A stretch of DNA of 64,000 nt from JAZKFT01 sp039925965 (lineage in GTDB: Bacteria; Bacteroidota; Bacteroidia; Chitinophagales; Chitinophagaceae). Both the position numbers and the translations under genes were made by a program. Location: assembly GCA_039925965.1 (NCBI GenBank), contig JBDSXW010000127.1, positions 1 to 64,000 on the forward strand, read 5' to 3'. The notes under the pieces are model-generated. The model had not been told where the DNA came from, did not search any database, and saw nothing but the letters and a program-made list of their open reading frames with translations. This document shows, in pieces, positions 40,201 through 48,604 of this stretch (positions within the stretch are counted from its first letter, which is position 1; the number at the start of each line of letters is the position of its first letter).

Positions 40201-42701
40201 ATTCCGCGATCACAAGCGGTGCCATCACCCAGTGGAGATGGACTTTTGGTGACGGTAATATTGCTAATAACAATAACAACACGCCCTTCACCCATGCGTA
40301 TACAACCGCAAATAATTTTGTGATCAAACTGGTGGCGATTTCTGACAGTAGCTGCGTAAGCGACACCGTTAGCAAAACGGTGAAAGTCAACCAGCTGCCG
40401 GTATCCAGTTTCAATTTTATGCATACCGGTTGCCGCCTGGATACGGTTTACTTTACCAACACGGTGCCCATCAATACCTACACCATCAGCAAGTGGAAAT
40501 GGCAGTTTTCTAATGGCGATACCTCTGTTTTGCCAAATCCCCGGATAGTATTTGCCGCGGGTAATTTTACTGCAAGGCTTACGGTTACCACAACCGATGG
40601 CTGCGCTGCTGATTCCCTACAGTCTTTTACAGTAAGTAATCCACCGGTTGCAGGTTTCACAGCGTCCCCGCTTAGCCAGTGCGAACCTGGAACAGTAAAC
40701 TTCTCCGATGCCTCCGTCTACCTCGGCTCAGGGGCCATCGTTAAATCGTATTGGAGCTATGGCAACGGCAACCTGGTGAACAATAATGATAACAGCGCGG
40801 TTACCGAAACCTACCCCGGGTATGGCAACTACACGATCAAACATGTGGTGAAAATATCTGATCTGTGTATCAGCGACACTGCTACCAAAGTAGTGACCGT
40901 ATTTGCTAACCCAAGGGTGAAGTTTGGGTATCCCGTTGGTTGCCTGCCACTTGATAATACAGCCAGGTTCAGTGACAGCACTATCATTCCTGACGGGCAG
41001 ACGGTTACGTACACCTGGAATTTTGGAGACCCGAATGCAAATGCCGGTAATCCAAATATTTCCACCCAAAAGAACCCTTCGCATATTTACTCCAGCTACG
41101 GCACTTACGATATCAAACTTACTGTGACTACAATAAACGGTTGCAGCAAGGATACTATGATTACAGCCATATTTGCTGTAAGGCCGCTGCTCAGCTTTGC
41201 ACCTTTAGGCAGCCTGTGTACCAGCGGTGGTGCTGTATCTGTGGCCAAAGCCAACGTAACTAATGGCGTTCCGGGTACAGGCATATACAAAGGCCCGGGC
41301 ACCAATGCCGCCGGCAATTTTGACCCGGCTGTAGCAGGTACCGGCTCAAAGACAATCTGGTATGTGTTTACGAGCGCGGGTGGCTGTACCGATTCGGTGT
41401 CTCAGTCAATAAAAGTGTTCCCTAAACCGGTAGCGGCTATCAACCTTTCAACGGCGAGTTTCTGTGCGGATAAGACTACTACCCTTACCGGCAGTTCTAC
41501 ATTAACCTCCGGCAGTACCGCTGAATACCACTGGAATTTTGGCGACCTCACCACCGGGAATTATCCAACCAATGCTCCGCTTGTAAAATCTTATCCCTAT
41601 GGTTCCTACCTGGTATCGATGGTGAGCGTTTCTGATAGCAGCTGCGTGAGCGACACGGTTGCTAAGATGGTTACTGTAAATCCATTACCACAGGTTGATT
41701 TTATGATGCCATCCAGTATTTGTATGCCTGCCGGAAAGGCGCAGTTTACAAATATGGCCTCGATTCCCGGCAATGGCAATCTCAGTTATGTTTGGGATTT
41801 TGGTGACGGCTCTCCGACGACAACCGCAAAAGATCCATTACATGTATTTGGTGCCAGCGGTTCTTATGATGTACGCCTGACGGCGACTTCTGCTTCGGGC
41901 TGTTTCAAAGACACTGTTAGAACACTGTCAACTTTCTTTGATCAGCCAATTGCATTGTTCGCCGTGGTGCCGGACACCTTGTGCCAGGGCACGCCTAATA
42001 CTTTCACCGACCTGAGTACTGCTTCGAACAGTACTATCAGTTCCTGGAGCTGGTCGTTTGGCGATGGTAGCTTTTCTACCCAATCCACTCCGTTGAAGAA
42101 ATTCAGCTTGCCGGGTACTTATCCAATCAAACTCCTGGTAACAAGTGCGCAGGGTTGTATGTCGGACACTTTTGGTAGAACAGTACAGGTGTACCTGCAA
42201 CCGGTTATCAATGCCGGCCCATCGTTTACCGTGCCACAGGGCCAGGTGATCAGCTTTAGCCCGGCGTCTAACGATACCAGCATGCTTCGGTTTGTTTGGT
42301 CGCCTACTTCAGATTTTACCGATGCCACCAAGTTTCACCAAACTATTACGGCGTTGAGAGACCAGGTGTATTTTCTCACTGCGATTGGTGATGGCAACTG
42401 TACCGCTACGGATTCACTGGTGGTGAAGGTGTTGAAACCGCTTAAAATCCCGAATGTGTTCTCACCAAATGGTGATGGTATTAACGACTTCTGGGAAATA
42501 CCAAACCTTGGTGATTATCCCGGTGCGCGGGTAACCATTTTTGATCGCTACGGCAGGGAGGTGTATACTGTAACCGGCTATTCAAAAGCCTGGGATGGTA
42601 CGGTTACCGGCAAACAATTACCTGTGGGTGTGTACTACTATATCATTGATCCGAAAAATGGGTTTAAGCCATTTACAGGCTCAGTGACGATATTGCGTTA
42701 G
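37260..42701 (+). CDS. Large type IX-secreted PKD-repeat adhesin (CHU_C domain)
   Basis: A 1813-residue secreted protein. The start is ATG 37260 (MRCKLLISTSLLLL); the open frame begins three codons earlier with TTG, which is less likely. The signal peptide ends near residue 22 (SGFAQ). An IgGFc-binding-like region spans about 27-507 (KEFWVGYGHH, VPIVAYAHIYGG, ATMLMPVNTWGY), clearly paralogous to the one in the upstream giant. A long series of PKD and Ig-like modules follows from about 617 to 1690, with typical WDFGD, WRWTFGDG and WSFGDG cores. The CHU_C domain begins near 1730 (IPNVFSPNGDGIND) and ends VTILR. Export by the type IX system and surface attachment follow from the tail; the binding target is unknown. 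The next gene, a PorP/SprF protein, starts 37 bases later. Confidence 0.9.
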   Translation: MRCKLLISTSLLLLCGFSGFAQNFSNKGKEFWVGYGHHQYMEPSCDGAGAATNDMNMVIYLSAEEPATVTVTIDSSGSAPFVPAWKRIYVIPAYTVISTENLPKGPVDAAKSGSDVNYDARLFDNAPPIGSGGENLWRKKGIHIESNVPIVAYAHIYGGVSSGATMLMPVNTWGYSYTSVNSEQRDADRSYSWMYVIARENNTLVEITPSAPSRRGKPAGVPFSVLIQKGQIYQLVAQSDCSTGNGPELTGTTVKSLAGPDGKCHPVAVFGGSSRTGGETLTCGTGSGRDNDMQQLFPEHAWGKRFATTPFSKSQGSTLQPSQFQTSVYKVVVKDPSTIVKRNGTTLGGLIGGKYYKFSSKTADYIVADKPVMIAQFMSGTSACNGGDGDPEMIIISPLEQSIKQVGFYRNTKEAINANYLTLVVPTAGVASLRIDNSPTFSYTYTHTNLPGYTVVVKGWASAQSQCLVRCDSGFTAITYGLGGAESYGYNAGTYINNLSAIGSIHNTFDTSKVDNSFTCTRTPVQLSVLMAFKPLQMEWLISKLSTVITPGANVLVNPPVVIDSPLVNGIKYYKYSLPGDFSFSDTGTFKIPIVVTSPSIDNCTQTDTVYYDIIVKGKPVADFTYTHSGCYTDTVYFTGSGTTGNYTINRWRWEFPGPGLDSIQSPKRILAVGPNTIKLQVISQEGCLGDTIKTVTIAPPPTTDFNATPVSVCEPASYNFVSTTAAGPGVSFYWDFGNGITSSGATSTASNVYSSYGTYTVKHVARTAGQCPTDTARKTVTIFANPRLNFNYPVGCLAADGTAQFSDLTVNPDGQTLTYAWDFGDANATTGNPNTANAQNPTHKYIAFGTYNIRLTVTTNNGCSKDTTIACTFAVRPVMAFAPLASVCANALPVSVAKGSTTNGVPGTGVYKGPGTDSLGNFNPTVAGAGIKTIWFVFTSTGGCVDSISQTIKVHPKPSAVFRVSDTSFCQNGATNITDNSAITSGAITQWRWTFGDGNIANNNNNTPFTHAYTTANNFVIKLVAISDSSCVSDTVSKTVKVNQLPVSSFNFMHTGCRLDTVYFTNTVPINTYTISKWKWQFSNGDTSVLPNPRIVFAAGNFTARLTVTTTDGCAADSLQSFTVSNPPVAGFTASPLSQCEPGTVNFSDASVYLGSGAIVKSYWSYGNGNLVNNNDNSAVTETYPGYGNYTIKHVVKISDLCISDTATKVVTVFANPRVKFGYPVGCLPLDNTARFSDSTIIPDGQTVTYTWNFGDPNANAGNPNISTQKNPSHIYSSYGTYDIKLTVTTINGCSKDTMITAIFAVRPLLSFAPLGSLCTSGGAVSVAKANVTNGVPGTGIYKGPGTNAAGNFDPAVAGTGSKTIWYVFTSAGGCTDSVSQSIKVFPKPVAAINLSTASFCADKTTTLTGSSTLTSGSTAEYHWNFGDLTTGNYPTNAPLVKSYPYGSYLVSMVSVSDSSCVSDTVAKMVTVNPLPQVDFMMPSSICMPAGKAQFTNMASIPGNGNLSYVWDFGDGSPTTTAKDPLHVFGASGSYDVRLTATSASGCFKDTVRTLSTFFDQPIALFAVVPDTLCQGTPNTFTDLSTASNSTISSWSWSFGDGSFSTQSTPLKKFSLPGTYPIKLLVTSAQGCMSDTFGRTVQVYLQPVINAGPSFTVPQGQVISFSPASNDTSMLRFVWSPTSDFTDATKFHQTITALRDQVYFLTAIGDGNCTATDSLVVKVLKPLKIPNVFSPNGDGINDFWEIPNLGDYPGARVTIFDRYGREVYTVTGYSKAWDGTVTGKQLPVGVYYYIIDPKNGFKPFTGSVTILR
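39110..41690 (+). repeat. Duplicated five-module PKD/Ig cassette, period about 1.28 kb
   Basis: Modules follow the order A-B-C-D-E and then repeat. Module A has the HSGC or HTGC anchor at 39141 and 40422 (1281 bases apart); module C has YPVGCL at 39636 and 40929 (1293 bases apart); module D carries SVAKG or SVAKA and module E the D-x-S-FCQ or A-SFCA type. The whole cassette, not single domains, was copied. Confidence 0.85.
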
Positions 42702-42738
42702 GCAGCAGAAACTGAACTTATAATTTTTAAAACAACAG

Positions 42739-43749
42739 ATGCAAATGATACGCTTTATTAAAGTTTGTTTTTTAATGTGTGTACTCGGTGGCAGTTTCAA
42801 TGCTGGTGCCCAGGTAGATCCGCATTTCTCTCAATACTATGTTTATCCTTCCTGGCTTAACCCTGCGCTCACCGGCGCATTCGATGGTAGCTACCGGGTG
42901 GCTGCTATCTATCGTAGCCAGTGGGGAAGTATTATCAGTCCGTTTTCTACGCCCGGCATTGCGGCAGATTTCAACACCGGCAAGGGTATGAACTTTGGTG
43001 CATCTGTGTTGAACCAGAAAGCCGGTGATGGTGGCTATAATTATATGACAGGCTATGCTTCGGCCTCATTTACAGGGGTGCGTTTTGGCGCTGAGGGTTA
43101 CCAGCATTTGTTATTCGGCATGCAGGCGGGTTTTATCAACCGCCGCTTCGATCGTAACAAACTGACTTTTGGCGACCAATGGAATCCGATAACCGGTTAT
43201 AATCCGGGCAACCAAAGTCTGGATGTTTCTACTAAGCCCACTGCCACCTCGTTTGATGCGGGTGTGGGTGCTATGTACTACTACGGCCGGCCCAATAGGA
43301 AGACCAATTTTTACGGCGGATTTTCCGCTTCACATATCACCCGCCCCAAAGATCTTTTCAGTACGTCTGGGAATGATAAATTACCCATCCGTTATACGTT
43401 TCACGCAGGTATGAAAATAGATGCCGGCAATGGTTTCAGCATTACGCCGAATGCTTTGTACCTGCGGCAGGGCAATGCCAAAGAAACCATGCTGGGTGCA
43501 TATGCCCAACTTAGGGCCGCCAGCGATCTGGACTTACTTTTCGGTGCCAACTACCGGTTTGATGATGCCATTTCGCCGTACTTCGGCTTCAACTATAAAA
43601 ACTTTACCCTTGGCGTTAGTTACGATGTAAACACATCAGATCTCGGAAAAGTAGTGAATGGCGCTAATTCATTCGAGATATCGCTGACCCTCATCGGCAA
43701 GAAGAAAGTGAATATGCCGGAAGAGAACTTCTTCTGCCCGAGGTTATAA
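42739..43749 (+). CDS. PorP/SprF family type IX secretion membrane protein
   Basis: A 336-residue outer-membrane protein. The signal peptide spans about 1-25 (ending FNAGAQ). The mature start VDPHFSQYYVYPSWLNPALTGAF is the hallmark of the PorP/SprF family: the FSQ-Y and P-x-x-x-NPA-x-TG pattern. The rest is a predicted barrel with repeated aromatic strands. In gliding Bacteroidota, SprF-like proteins are dedicated partners needed for export or attachment of the large adhesin encoded next to them. Here it follows the two CHU_C proteins and precedes a PorE-like gene, so pairing with one or both giants is the natural inference. An ATG two codons later is possible. Confidence 0.92.
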   Translation: MQMIRFIKVCFLMCVLGGSFNAGAQVDPHFSQYYVYPSWLNPALTGAFDGSYRVAAIYRSQWGSIISPFSTPGIAADFNTGKGMNFGASVLNQKAGDGGYNYMTGYASASFTGVRFGAEGYQHLLFGMQAGFINRRFDRNKLTFGDQWNPITGYNPGNQSLDVSTKPTATSFDAGVGAMYYYGRPNRKTNFYGGFSASHITRPKDLFSTSGNDKLPIRYTFHAGMKIDAGNGFSITPNALYLRQGNAKETMLGAYAQLRAASDLDLLFGANYRFDDAISPYFGFNYKNFTLGVSYDVNTSDLGKVVNGANSFEISLTLIGKKKVNMPEENFFCPRL

Positions 43750-43831
43750 GTGGTCATTGGTCAATATGTTTACTTCAACAGTGACCATTCTTTTATATTA
43801 CAATTCATCTTCATCCATACATTTTTTTTGA

Positions 43832-45880
43832 ATGAAACAACTACTTGAATTTTCCTATCGCAAACTGTTTTTGATAGCGGCCGTTTTGATGGTTATTGCC
43901 GGTAATGCGCAAACAACTGCTGACTACCTTAAAGCAGCGGACGAATATTACGTCAAGGGTGATTACTATTCGGCTGCCATGTATTACGAACGGTTCCTCG
44001 CCGGCAAGCCACCTGTAAATAAGAATGGCTTTAACCCTTATGTGATCAATCAGGTGAGCAGTAAAACCACGGCAGCCACACCATCAACCCGAAAAGAGAT
44101 TGTGTATAAGCTGGCTGATAGCTATCGCATGATCAAGTATTATTCCAAGGCGGAGCCGCTTTATTTGGAATCTATACCACAGGTAGCCGAATACCCGCTG
44201 GCGGGATATTGGTATGCCAAAAGCCTGAAAGCAAACGACAAGGGCGCAGAAGCGGAAACAGCCTTTAATGATTTTTTGAAGGGATATACCACCGAAGATG
44301 ATTATACACGGGATGCAAAAAAGGAACTGGATAATATCCAATTTGCCACAAACGAATTAAAGAAAAAGGACCTGTATAAGTTCAAGGTGAACAAAATGGA
44401 TGGTACTGTTAATCAAACCGGTGCCAGCTACGCATCCACCTTTCTGACCGATGGCTCCGTAGTATTCACCACCACCAGGGCCGATACCGGGATGGCGATC
44501 GCATTTAATCGAAACCCGTACACGAATAAGCTGATACAAGCCAGTGCTGAAAGCAAAGCATTCACGAACCAAATGAAAGTGGAATTGCCAACTGATGCCG
44601 GCTGGGAACAAGGTGTGGCTTCTTTTTCACCCAATGGCAATAAGGTGTTTGTCACCCGCTGGGCTACCGTTGGAGGCAAGAAAATATCGGCGCTTTATCA
44701 GGCGGATAAAAACGCGACTGCTGGCTGGTCCGCCCCGATCAAACTGGGCGAAAATGTGAATGTGACAGGTGCCAGCACCCAACAGCCATTTGTTACTACC
44801 GATGGAAAGTTGTTGCTGTTCTCGAGTAACCGCGCCGACGGGCTAGGCAAATTTGACCTTTGGTCAGTAGCCCTGGATGCTTCCTCTAACCCAATTGGTG
44901 CGGCTACCAACTTGGGCAGCACGATCAACACCGCCGATGATGATGAAGCGCCATTTTACCACCAGCCTTCGCAAACACTTATTTATGCAACCAATGGCCG
45001 CATGGGCATGGGCGGGCTGGATCTCTTTTATACAAAGGGTAATTTCATCACCTGGGAATCGCCAAAGAATATGGGCTATCCGGTAAACTCGGTGAAAGAT
45101 GATATCTATTACAATACCAATGATCCGAAAAATCCATGGAACAACGCTTACCTCAGCAGCGACCGCAATTCTCCCTGTTGCCTGGAACTATTCACCTTCT
45201 CCAAAATAAGGAATAAGAAAGTAGTGTCGGGCCGCGTACTGGATTGCGATAACAATACACCGATCACCGGGGCCATTGTAAGTGCGAAAGACATAAATGG
45301 CAGAACCGTATTTACCAAAACTACTGACGCTAACGGTAAATATGAAATGGTAATGGACGATTACCAGGACCTTGGGCTCAACGCTACCGGCCAGGGCTAT
45401 AACGGTAAGTCACTCAACTTTAATTCGCCGAACGATGCAAATGACGATATTGACGCCGTTCGCAACCCGGATTTATGCCTTACTAAGCCGCCTGTAATTG
45501 TGGATACCCCAATTGCAGTAAATGTACCGGTGGTGCTGGACAACGTATTGTATGAGTTTAATAAATATGCACTGGCACAGGCTTCTTACCCGGCACTTGA
45601 TAAACTGGTGAAATTGATGGAAGATAACCCGGGCATGGCCATCGAGTTGAGCTCCCATACGGATAATATCGGGGCTGATAAATACAACCAGGTCTTATCT
45701 GAGAAGCGTGCTGCCAGTTGTGTTCAATACATGGTGAGCAAAGGGATAGACAAATCAAGGATTGAAACAAAGGGTTATGGCGAAAGCATGCCGGTTGCAC
45801 CAAACACTATAAAGGGTAAGGACAACCCTGCCGGTCGTCAACGAAACCGCAGAACAGAATTTAAAATATTGCATTACTAA
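43832..45880 (+). CDS. PorE-like TPR/PD40/CRD/OmpA protein
   Basis: A 682-residue exported protein. Signal peptide about 1-27 (ending IAGNAQ). Domain order: TPR-like helices at about 30-170 (YYVKGDYYSAAMYYERFL), PD40/WD40-like propeller segments at about 190-460 (QPFVTTDGKLLLFSSNRADG), a carboxypeptidase-regulatory-like domain at about 470-545 (GRVLDCDNNTPITGAIV), then OmpA-like peptidoglycan binding at about 560-682, with LSSHTDNIGADKYNQVLSEKR and C-terminal NRRTEFKI. The same order is described for PorE of Porphyromonas, which links the type IX apparatus or its cargo to peptidoglycan. Placement right after PorP/SprF and the giants supports a role anchoring this secretion or adhesion unit. 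Confidence 0.9.
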   Translation: MKQLLEFSYRKLFLIAAVLMVIAGNAQTTADYLKAADEYYVKGDYYSAAMYYERFLAGKPPVNKNGFNPYVINQVSSKTTAATPSTRKEIVYKLADSYRMIKYYSKAEPLYLESIPQVAEYPLAGYWYAKSLKANDKGAEAETAFNDFLKGYTTEDDYTRDAKKELDNIQFATNELKKKDLYKFKVNKMDGTVNQTGASYASTFLTDGSVVFTTTRADTGMAIAFNRNPYTNKLIQASAESKAFTNQMKVELPTDAGWEQGVASFSPNGNKVFVTRWATVGGKKISALYQADKNATAGWSAPIKLGENVNVTGASTQQPFVTTDGKLLLFSSNRADGLGKFDLWSVALDASSNPIGAATNLGSTINTADDDEAPFYHQPSQTLIYATNGRMGMGGLDLFYTKGNFITWESPKNMGYPVNSVKDDIYYNTNDPKNPWNNAYLSSDRNSPCCLELFTFSKIRNKKVVSGRVLDCDNNTPITGAIVSAKDINGRTVFTKTTDANGKYEMVMDDYQDLGLNATGQGYNGKSLNFNSPNDANDDIDAVRNPDLCLTKPPVIVDTPIAVNVPVVLDNVLYEFNKYALAQASYPALDKLVKLMEDNPGMAIELSSHTDNIGADKYNQVLSEKRAASCVQYMVSKGIDKSRIETKGYGESMPVAPNTIKGKDNPAGRQRNRRTEFKILHY

Positions 45881-46263
45881 TACGGGTAATTTATCTGACC
45901 TTGGTTAATTTAGAAAGAGGCTGTCCGGTAACGGGCGGCCTCTTTCGTTGATGATTGCATTTGGAGAGATGATGCCGCAAGTTGCGCCTAAATGAGGTTG
46001 ATGTTGCCCATTCTGTTAATGAATACAGACAGATTGGTCTAATTGGCCAAACTCCTTTGGCTGAGAGGGCTGGCTGGAATTGCTAATGCCGGTCTTCGTT
46101 TCGGGAAGTGCCGCCTGCCGGCTGGCGACTGCCTTTTTTTCAAATGTTACGATGCCGAAATGCTTAAGCTACCTGACTGCCCCCTTTGATAAGAACTGGT
46201 TGTTATACCACCCATTCACGGCTTCATCACTGTTGGCACGGTTAGTGAATTAGAGTTGGTGAT
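45881..46263. other. Intergenic stretch between porE-like and kaiB-like genes
   Basis: Carries the terminator at 45914-45945. The rest has no ORF with recognisable similarity; I looked specifically for remnants of kaiC and found none. Confidence 0.5.
45914..45945 (+). terminator. Intrinsic terminator closing the adhesin/T9SS cluster
   Basis: AAAGAGGCTGTCCG pairs over 14 positions with CGGGCGGCCTCTTT (two G-U pairs) around a GTAA loop. It lies 33 bases after the PorE-like gene. Confidence 0.85.
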
Positions 46264-46510
46264 ATGGCAAAACTCAAACACCATAAATTGATACTGTACG
46301 TCATTGGTGCATCACCCAATTCGATGCGGGCAGTTGATAATATAAAAAATATTTGCGAAACCCATCTCAAGGGAGCGTACGATCTCGGAGCAGCAGATGA
46401 TGGCACTTCCACTGTTGGTAAAGTTGCAGCCGTCACCATTAAAACGGATAATCGGGGATATGTCGGATACTTTGAAAGTACTTACAAGACTGGGCCTTAA
46501 GATTGGATAA
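46264..46510 (+). pseudogene. KaiB-like gene broken by internal deletion and frameshift
   Basis: The ATG frame reads KLILYVIGASPNSMRAVDNIKNIC and THLKGAYDL, a clear KaiB thioredoxin-like N-terminal half. After YDL (about 46387) similarity stops. The +1 frame then supplies the other half: EQQMMALPLLVKLQPSP, IIGDMSDTLKVLTRLGL, stopping at 46510. Intact homologues have about a dozen residues (type EVIDIYQQPELA) between the halves; they are missing here, and the frame offset fits loss of about 35 or 38 bases. The ATG frame instead ends at 46500 with unrelated residues (KTDNRGYVGYFESTYKTGP). The C-terminal frame overlaps the start of the kinase downstream. KaiB-like proteins usually accompany KaiC and PAS kinases; no kaiC is in the window. 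Confidence 0.85.
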
Positions 46511-48179
46511 ACTAAAAGAAGTGAATCACACAAATAAAGACCTTCAATCCGAAATAGATGGGCTAAGGCTTCAGCTCGAAGAAGCTAACGATACCATCGA
46601 AGCAATCAGGAGCGGCCAGGTAGATGCACTGGTCGTGATGGGCAGCGACAGGCACCATTTATTCACATTAAAAAGTGCTGATGAGACTTACCGCGTGGTA
46701 ATTGAAAATATGAATGAAGCCGCCATCACGCTCAACCGTGATGGCATTATTTTATATAGCAACAACAGCTTCGCGAGGATGGTTAACACACCCCTATCAA
46801 AAGTAGTGGGGCTTTCTTTTATTGACTATGTAGCCTCCGCACAGCAAGCTAAAATTGCAGACATCCTCACTAGCGCCTGGTTGGAGGATGCCAAAGGAGA
46901 GGTCTTGCTGCGCAAAGGCCAAGGCGGGTACACGCCGGTGCTTTTTTCTATTAACGCACTTGATCTCGACGGTGGCATGGCACTAAGCGTGATATTGACT
47001 GACCTGAGCAGGCAAAAAGAAGGGGAGTGGTTGTTGGAACAAAAGAACACAGCGCTTGAAAATGCAAAGTCAGCGGTACAAATACTGTATGATGAACTGG
47101 AAGAAAAGGTAAATCAAAGAACAAGAGAATTATTAATCAGCCGCGAGCATTTCCGGTTCCTTGCCGATAATATACCTGTAATTGCCTGGACCGCCACGCC
47201 GAATGGAATGATCAACTATTGTAATAAACGGTGGTACGATTTGACGCAAATGCAGGAAGGCATAGATTTCTTTGACCAATGGGCTGAAATGATTCATCCG
47301 GATGAACGTACGCTGGCGATCAAAACCTGGGAGAAATCTATCGCGACTGGGTTACCCTACCGAATGGAATATAAAATAAAAAATGGTAATGACGGATCGT
47401 ACCTGTGGCATTTTGGCCATGCACTTCCGTATAAAAATGAATCAGGAGAAGTGGTGGCCTGGTTTGGCACAGCCACTGATATAGATTTTCAGAAAAAAGC
47501 CCTCGAACAGAAAGACGAATTTATAAGCATGGTCAGCCACGAACTTAAAACGCCGGTGACCAGCCTCAAAGGGTATACCCAGCTCGCCGAACTGGTACTG
47601 GACAAAGAAAAAGAGCCTCAGGTTTACGATTACCTTACCCGGATGAATACCCAGATTGGGAAGCTAACAAGATTAATAGGCGATTTGCTACAGGTTACCG
47701 CATTTAACAACGGCCTCCTTCAATTTGATGAAGATCACTTTGACCTGAACGCACTGGTAGGAGAGGTCGTAGCCGAAATGCGACTCAGCACCGACCGACA
47801 CAGGATAGACTGGAAGTCGCCTGGACCTGTAATTATTTATGGCGATCGTGACAGAATCGGCCAGGTGATAAGTAACATTATTTCAAATGCCATTAAGTAT
47901 TCCCCCAATGCTGATCAGATTGTAGTCAGTTCTTTTTTTAAGGATGGCGAGATCGTTTTTTATGTGCAGGATTTCGGGATTGGCATATCTAGAGAACAGC
48001 AGGAAAAACTCTTTACCCGTTTTTACCGGGTACCACGGATAATGGGAAATACATTTCCGGGGTTGGGCCTGGGCCTGTATATTTCGTCGGCGATTATTGA
48101 AAAGCACCACGGTCGTATGTGGGTTGAAAGCGACGAAAACAGTGGCGCTACGTTTTATTTTTCGTTGCCGCTGGTATAG
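46503..48179 (+). CDS. PAS sensor histidine kinase linked to the KaiB-like gene
   Basis: A 558-residue kinase. The likely start is TTG 46503, overlapping the broken kaiB-like frame by eight bases; a GTG at 46524 is the alternative. A coiled-coil N-terminus contains LEEANDTIEAIRSGQVDALVV, common in kinases found beside KaiB-like genes. PAS domain 1 is at about 60-180 (YRVVIENMNEAAITLNRDGI), PAS domain 2 at about 215-340 (FRFLADNIPVIAWTATPNG). The HisKA phosphoacceptor is in SHELKTPVTS near residue 345, and the ATPase has the N-box ISNIISNAIKYSPN, G1 DFGIGIS and G2 GLGLGLYISS. No membrane segment is visible. Its response regulator is not adjacent, so it is an orphan kinase. It probably remained functional after the kaiB-like gene broke. 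Confidence 0.9.
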   Translation: MDKLKEVNHTNKDLQSEIDGLRLQLEEANDTIEAIRSGQVDALVVMGSDRHHLFTLKSADETYRVVIENMNEAAITLNRDGIILYSNNSFARMVNTPLSKVVGLSFIDYVASAQQAKIADILTSAWLEDAKGEVLLRKGQGGYTPVLFSINALDLDGGMALSVILTDLSRQKEGEWLLEQKNTALENAKSAVQILYDELEEKVNQRTRELLISREHFRFLADNIPVIAWTATPNGMINYCNKRWYDLTQMQEGIDFFDQWAEMIHPDERTLAIKTWEKSIATGLPYRMEYKIKNGNDGSYLWHFGHALPYKNESGEVVAWFGTATDIDFQKKALEQKDEFISMVSHELKTPVTSLKGYTQLAELVLDKEKEPQVYDYLTRMNTQIGKLTRLIGDLLQVTAFNNGLLQFDEDHFDLNALVGEVVAEMRLSTDRHRIDWKSPGPVIIYGDRDRIGQVISNIISNAIKYSPNADQIVVSSFFKDGEIVFYVQDFGIGISREQQEKLFTRFYRVPRIMGNTFPGLGLGLYISSAIIEKHHGRMWVESDENSGATFYFSLPLV

Positions 48180-48604
48180 CAGTAGTTCGCGGGTTTTAAA
48201 CCTATGCGCTAGACTCTGTCCGGTATCTACGCGTTACTTTTCTTGCCTAATCGACTAGGTTTCAATTGGTCAGTAACAAATAAGAATAATTTTAATGCAA
48301 AGATTTTTTAAGGAGATGACAACCAGATCCTCACCAATCCTACTTCATAAATTGTAATATCAATTTACATGGCCCTGAGCATAAAAATGCCCCGGCAGGA
48401 ATGCCGGGGCCAGGTTACCCCTAACCCTTAAAATTACCCTAAAATGTACTTAACTTATTAAAATATTCGAGTGATAATCTCTTTTATAAAGGAAATTAAA
48501 AATGCATTGCGGCTATTGTCAATCTTTGTTCTTTTTTAGACCAAAGAAATGGAATAGTAGGACTTTGAAACAGAATAGCGTAAAACAGATAGATACCGGC
48601 CTTG
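48180..48604. other. Intergenic stretch with strong hairpin
   Basis: No gene seen. It contains the hairpin at 48389-48410 and a conspicuous run of CCCTAACCC / ACCCTAAAA words at 48417-48443 on its right side. Taken on the minus strand this could be a short independent transcript ending at the hairpin. Confidence 0.4.
48383..48410 (-). terminator. Strong GC hairpin with T-run, minus strand
   Basis: GCCCCGGCA (48389-48397) pairs perfectly with TGCCGGGGC (48402-48410) around a four-base loop, followed on the minus strand by ATTTTTAT. It lies 195 bases beyond the DUF3999 stop, so it is either a distant terminator of that operon or the end of a small RNA. Confidence 0.6.

Noticed and set aside
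46384..46400. Programmed ribosomal frameshift as explanation for the KaiB-like gene
   Set aside because: Residues are missing as well as the frame being shifted, and no slippery heptamer is visible at the junction, so a deletion is the simpler reading.
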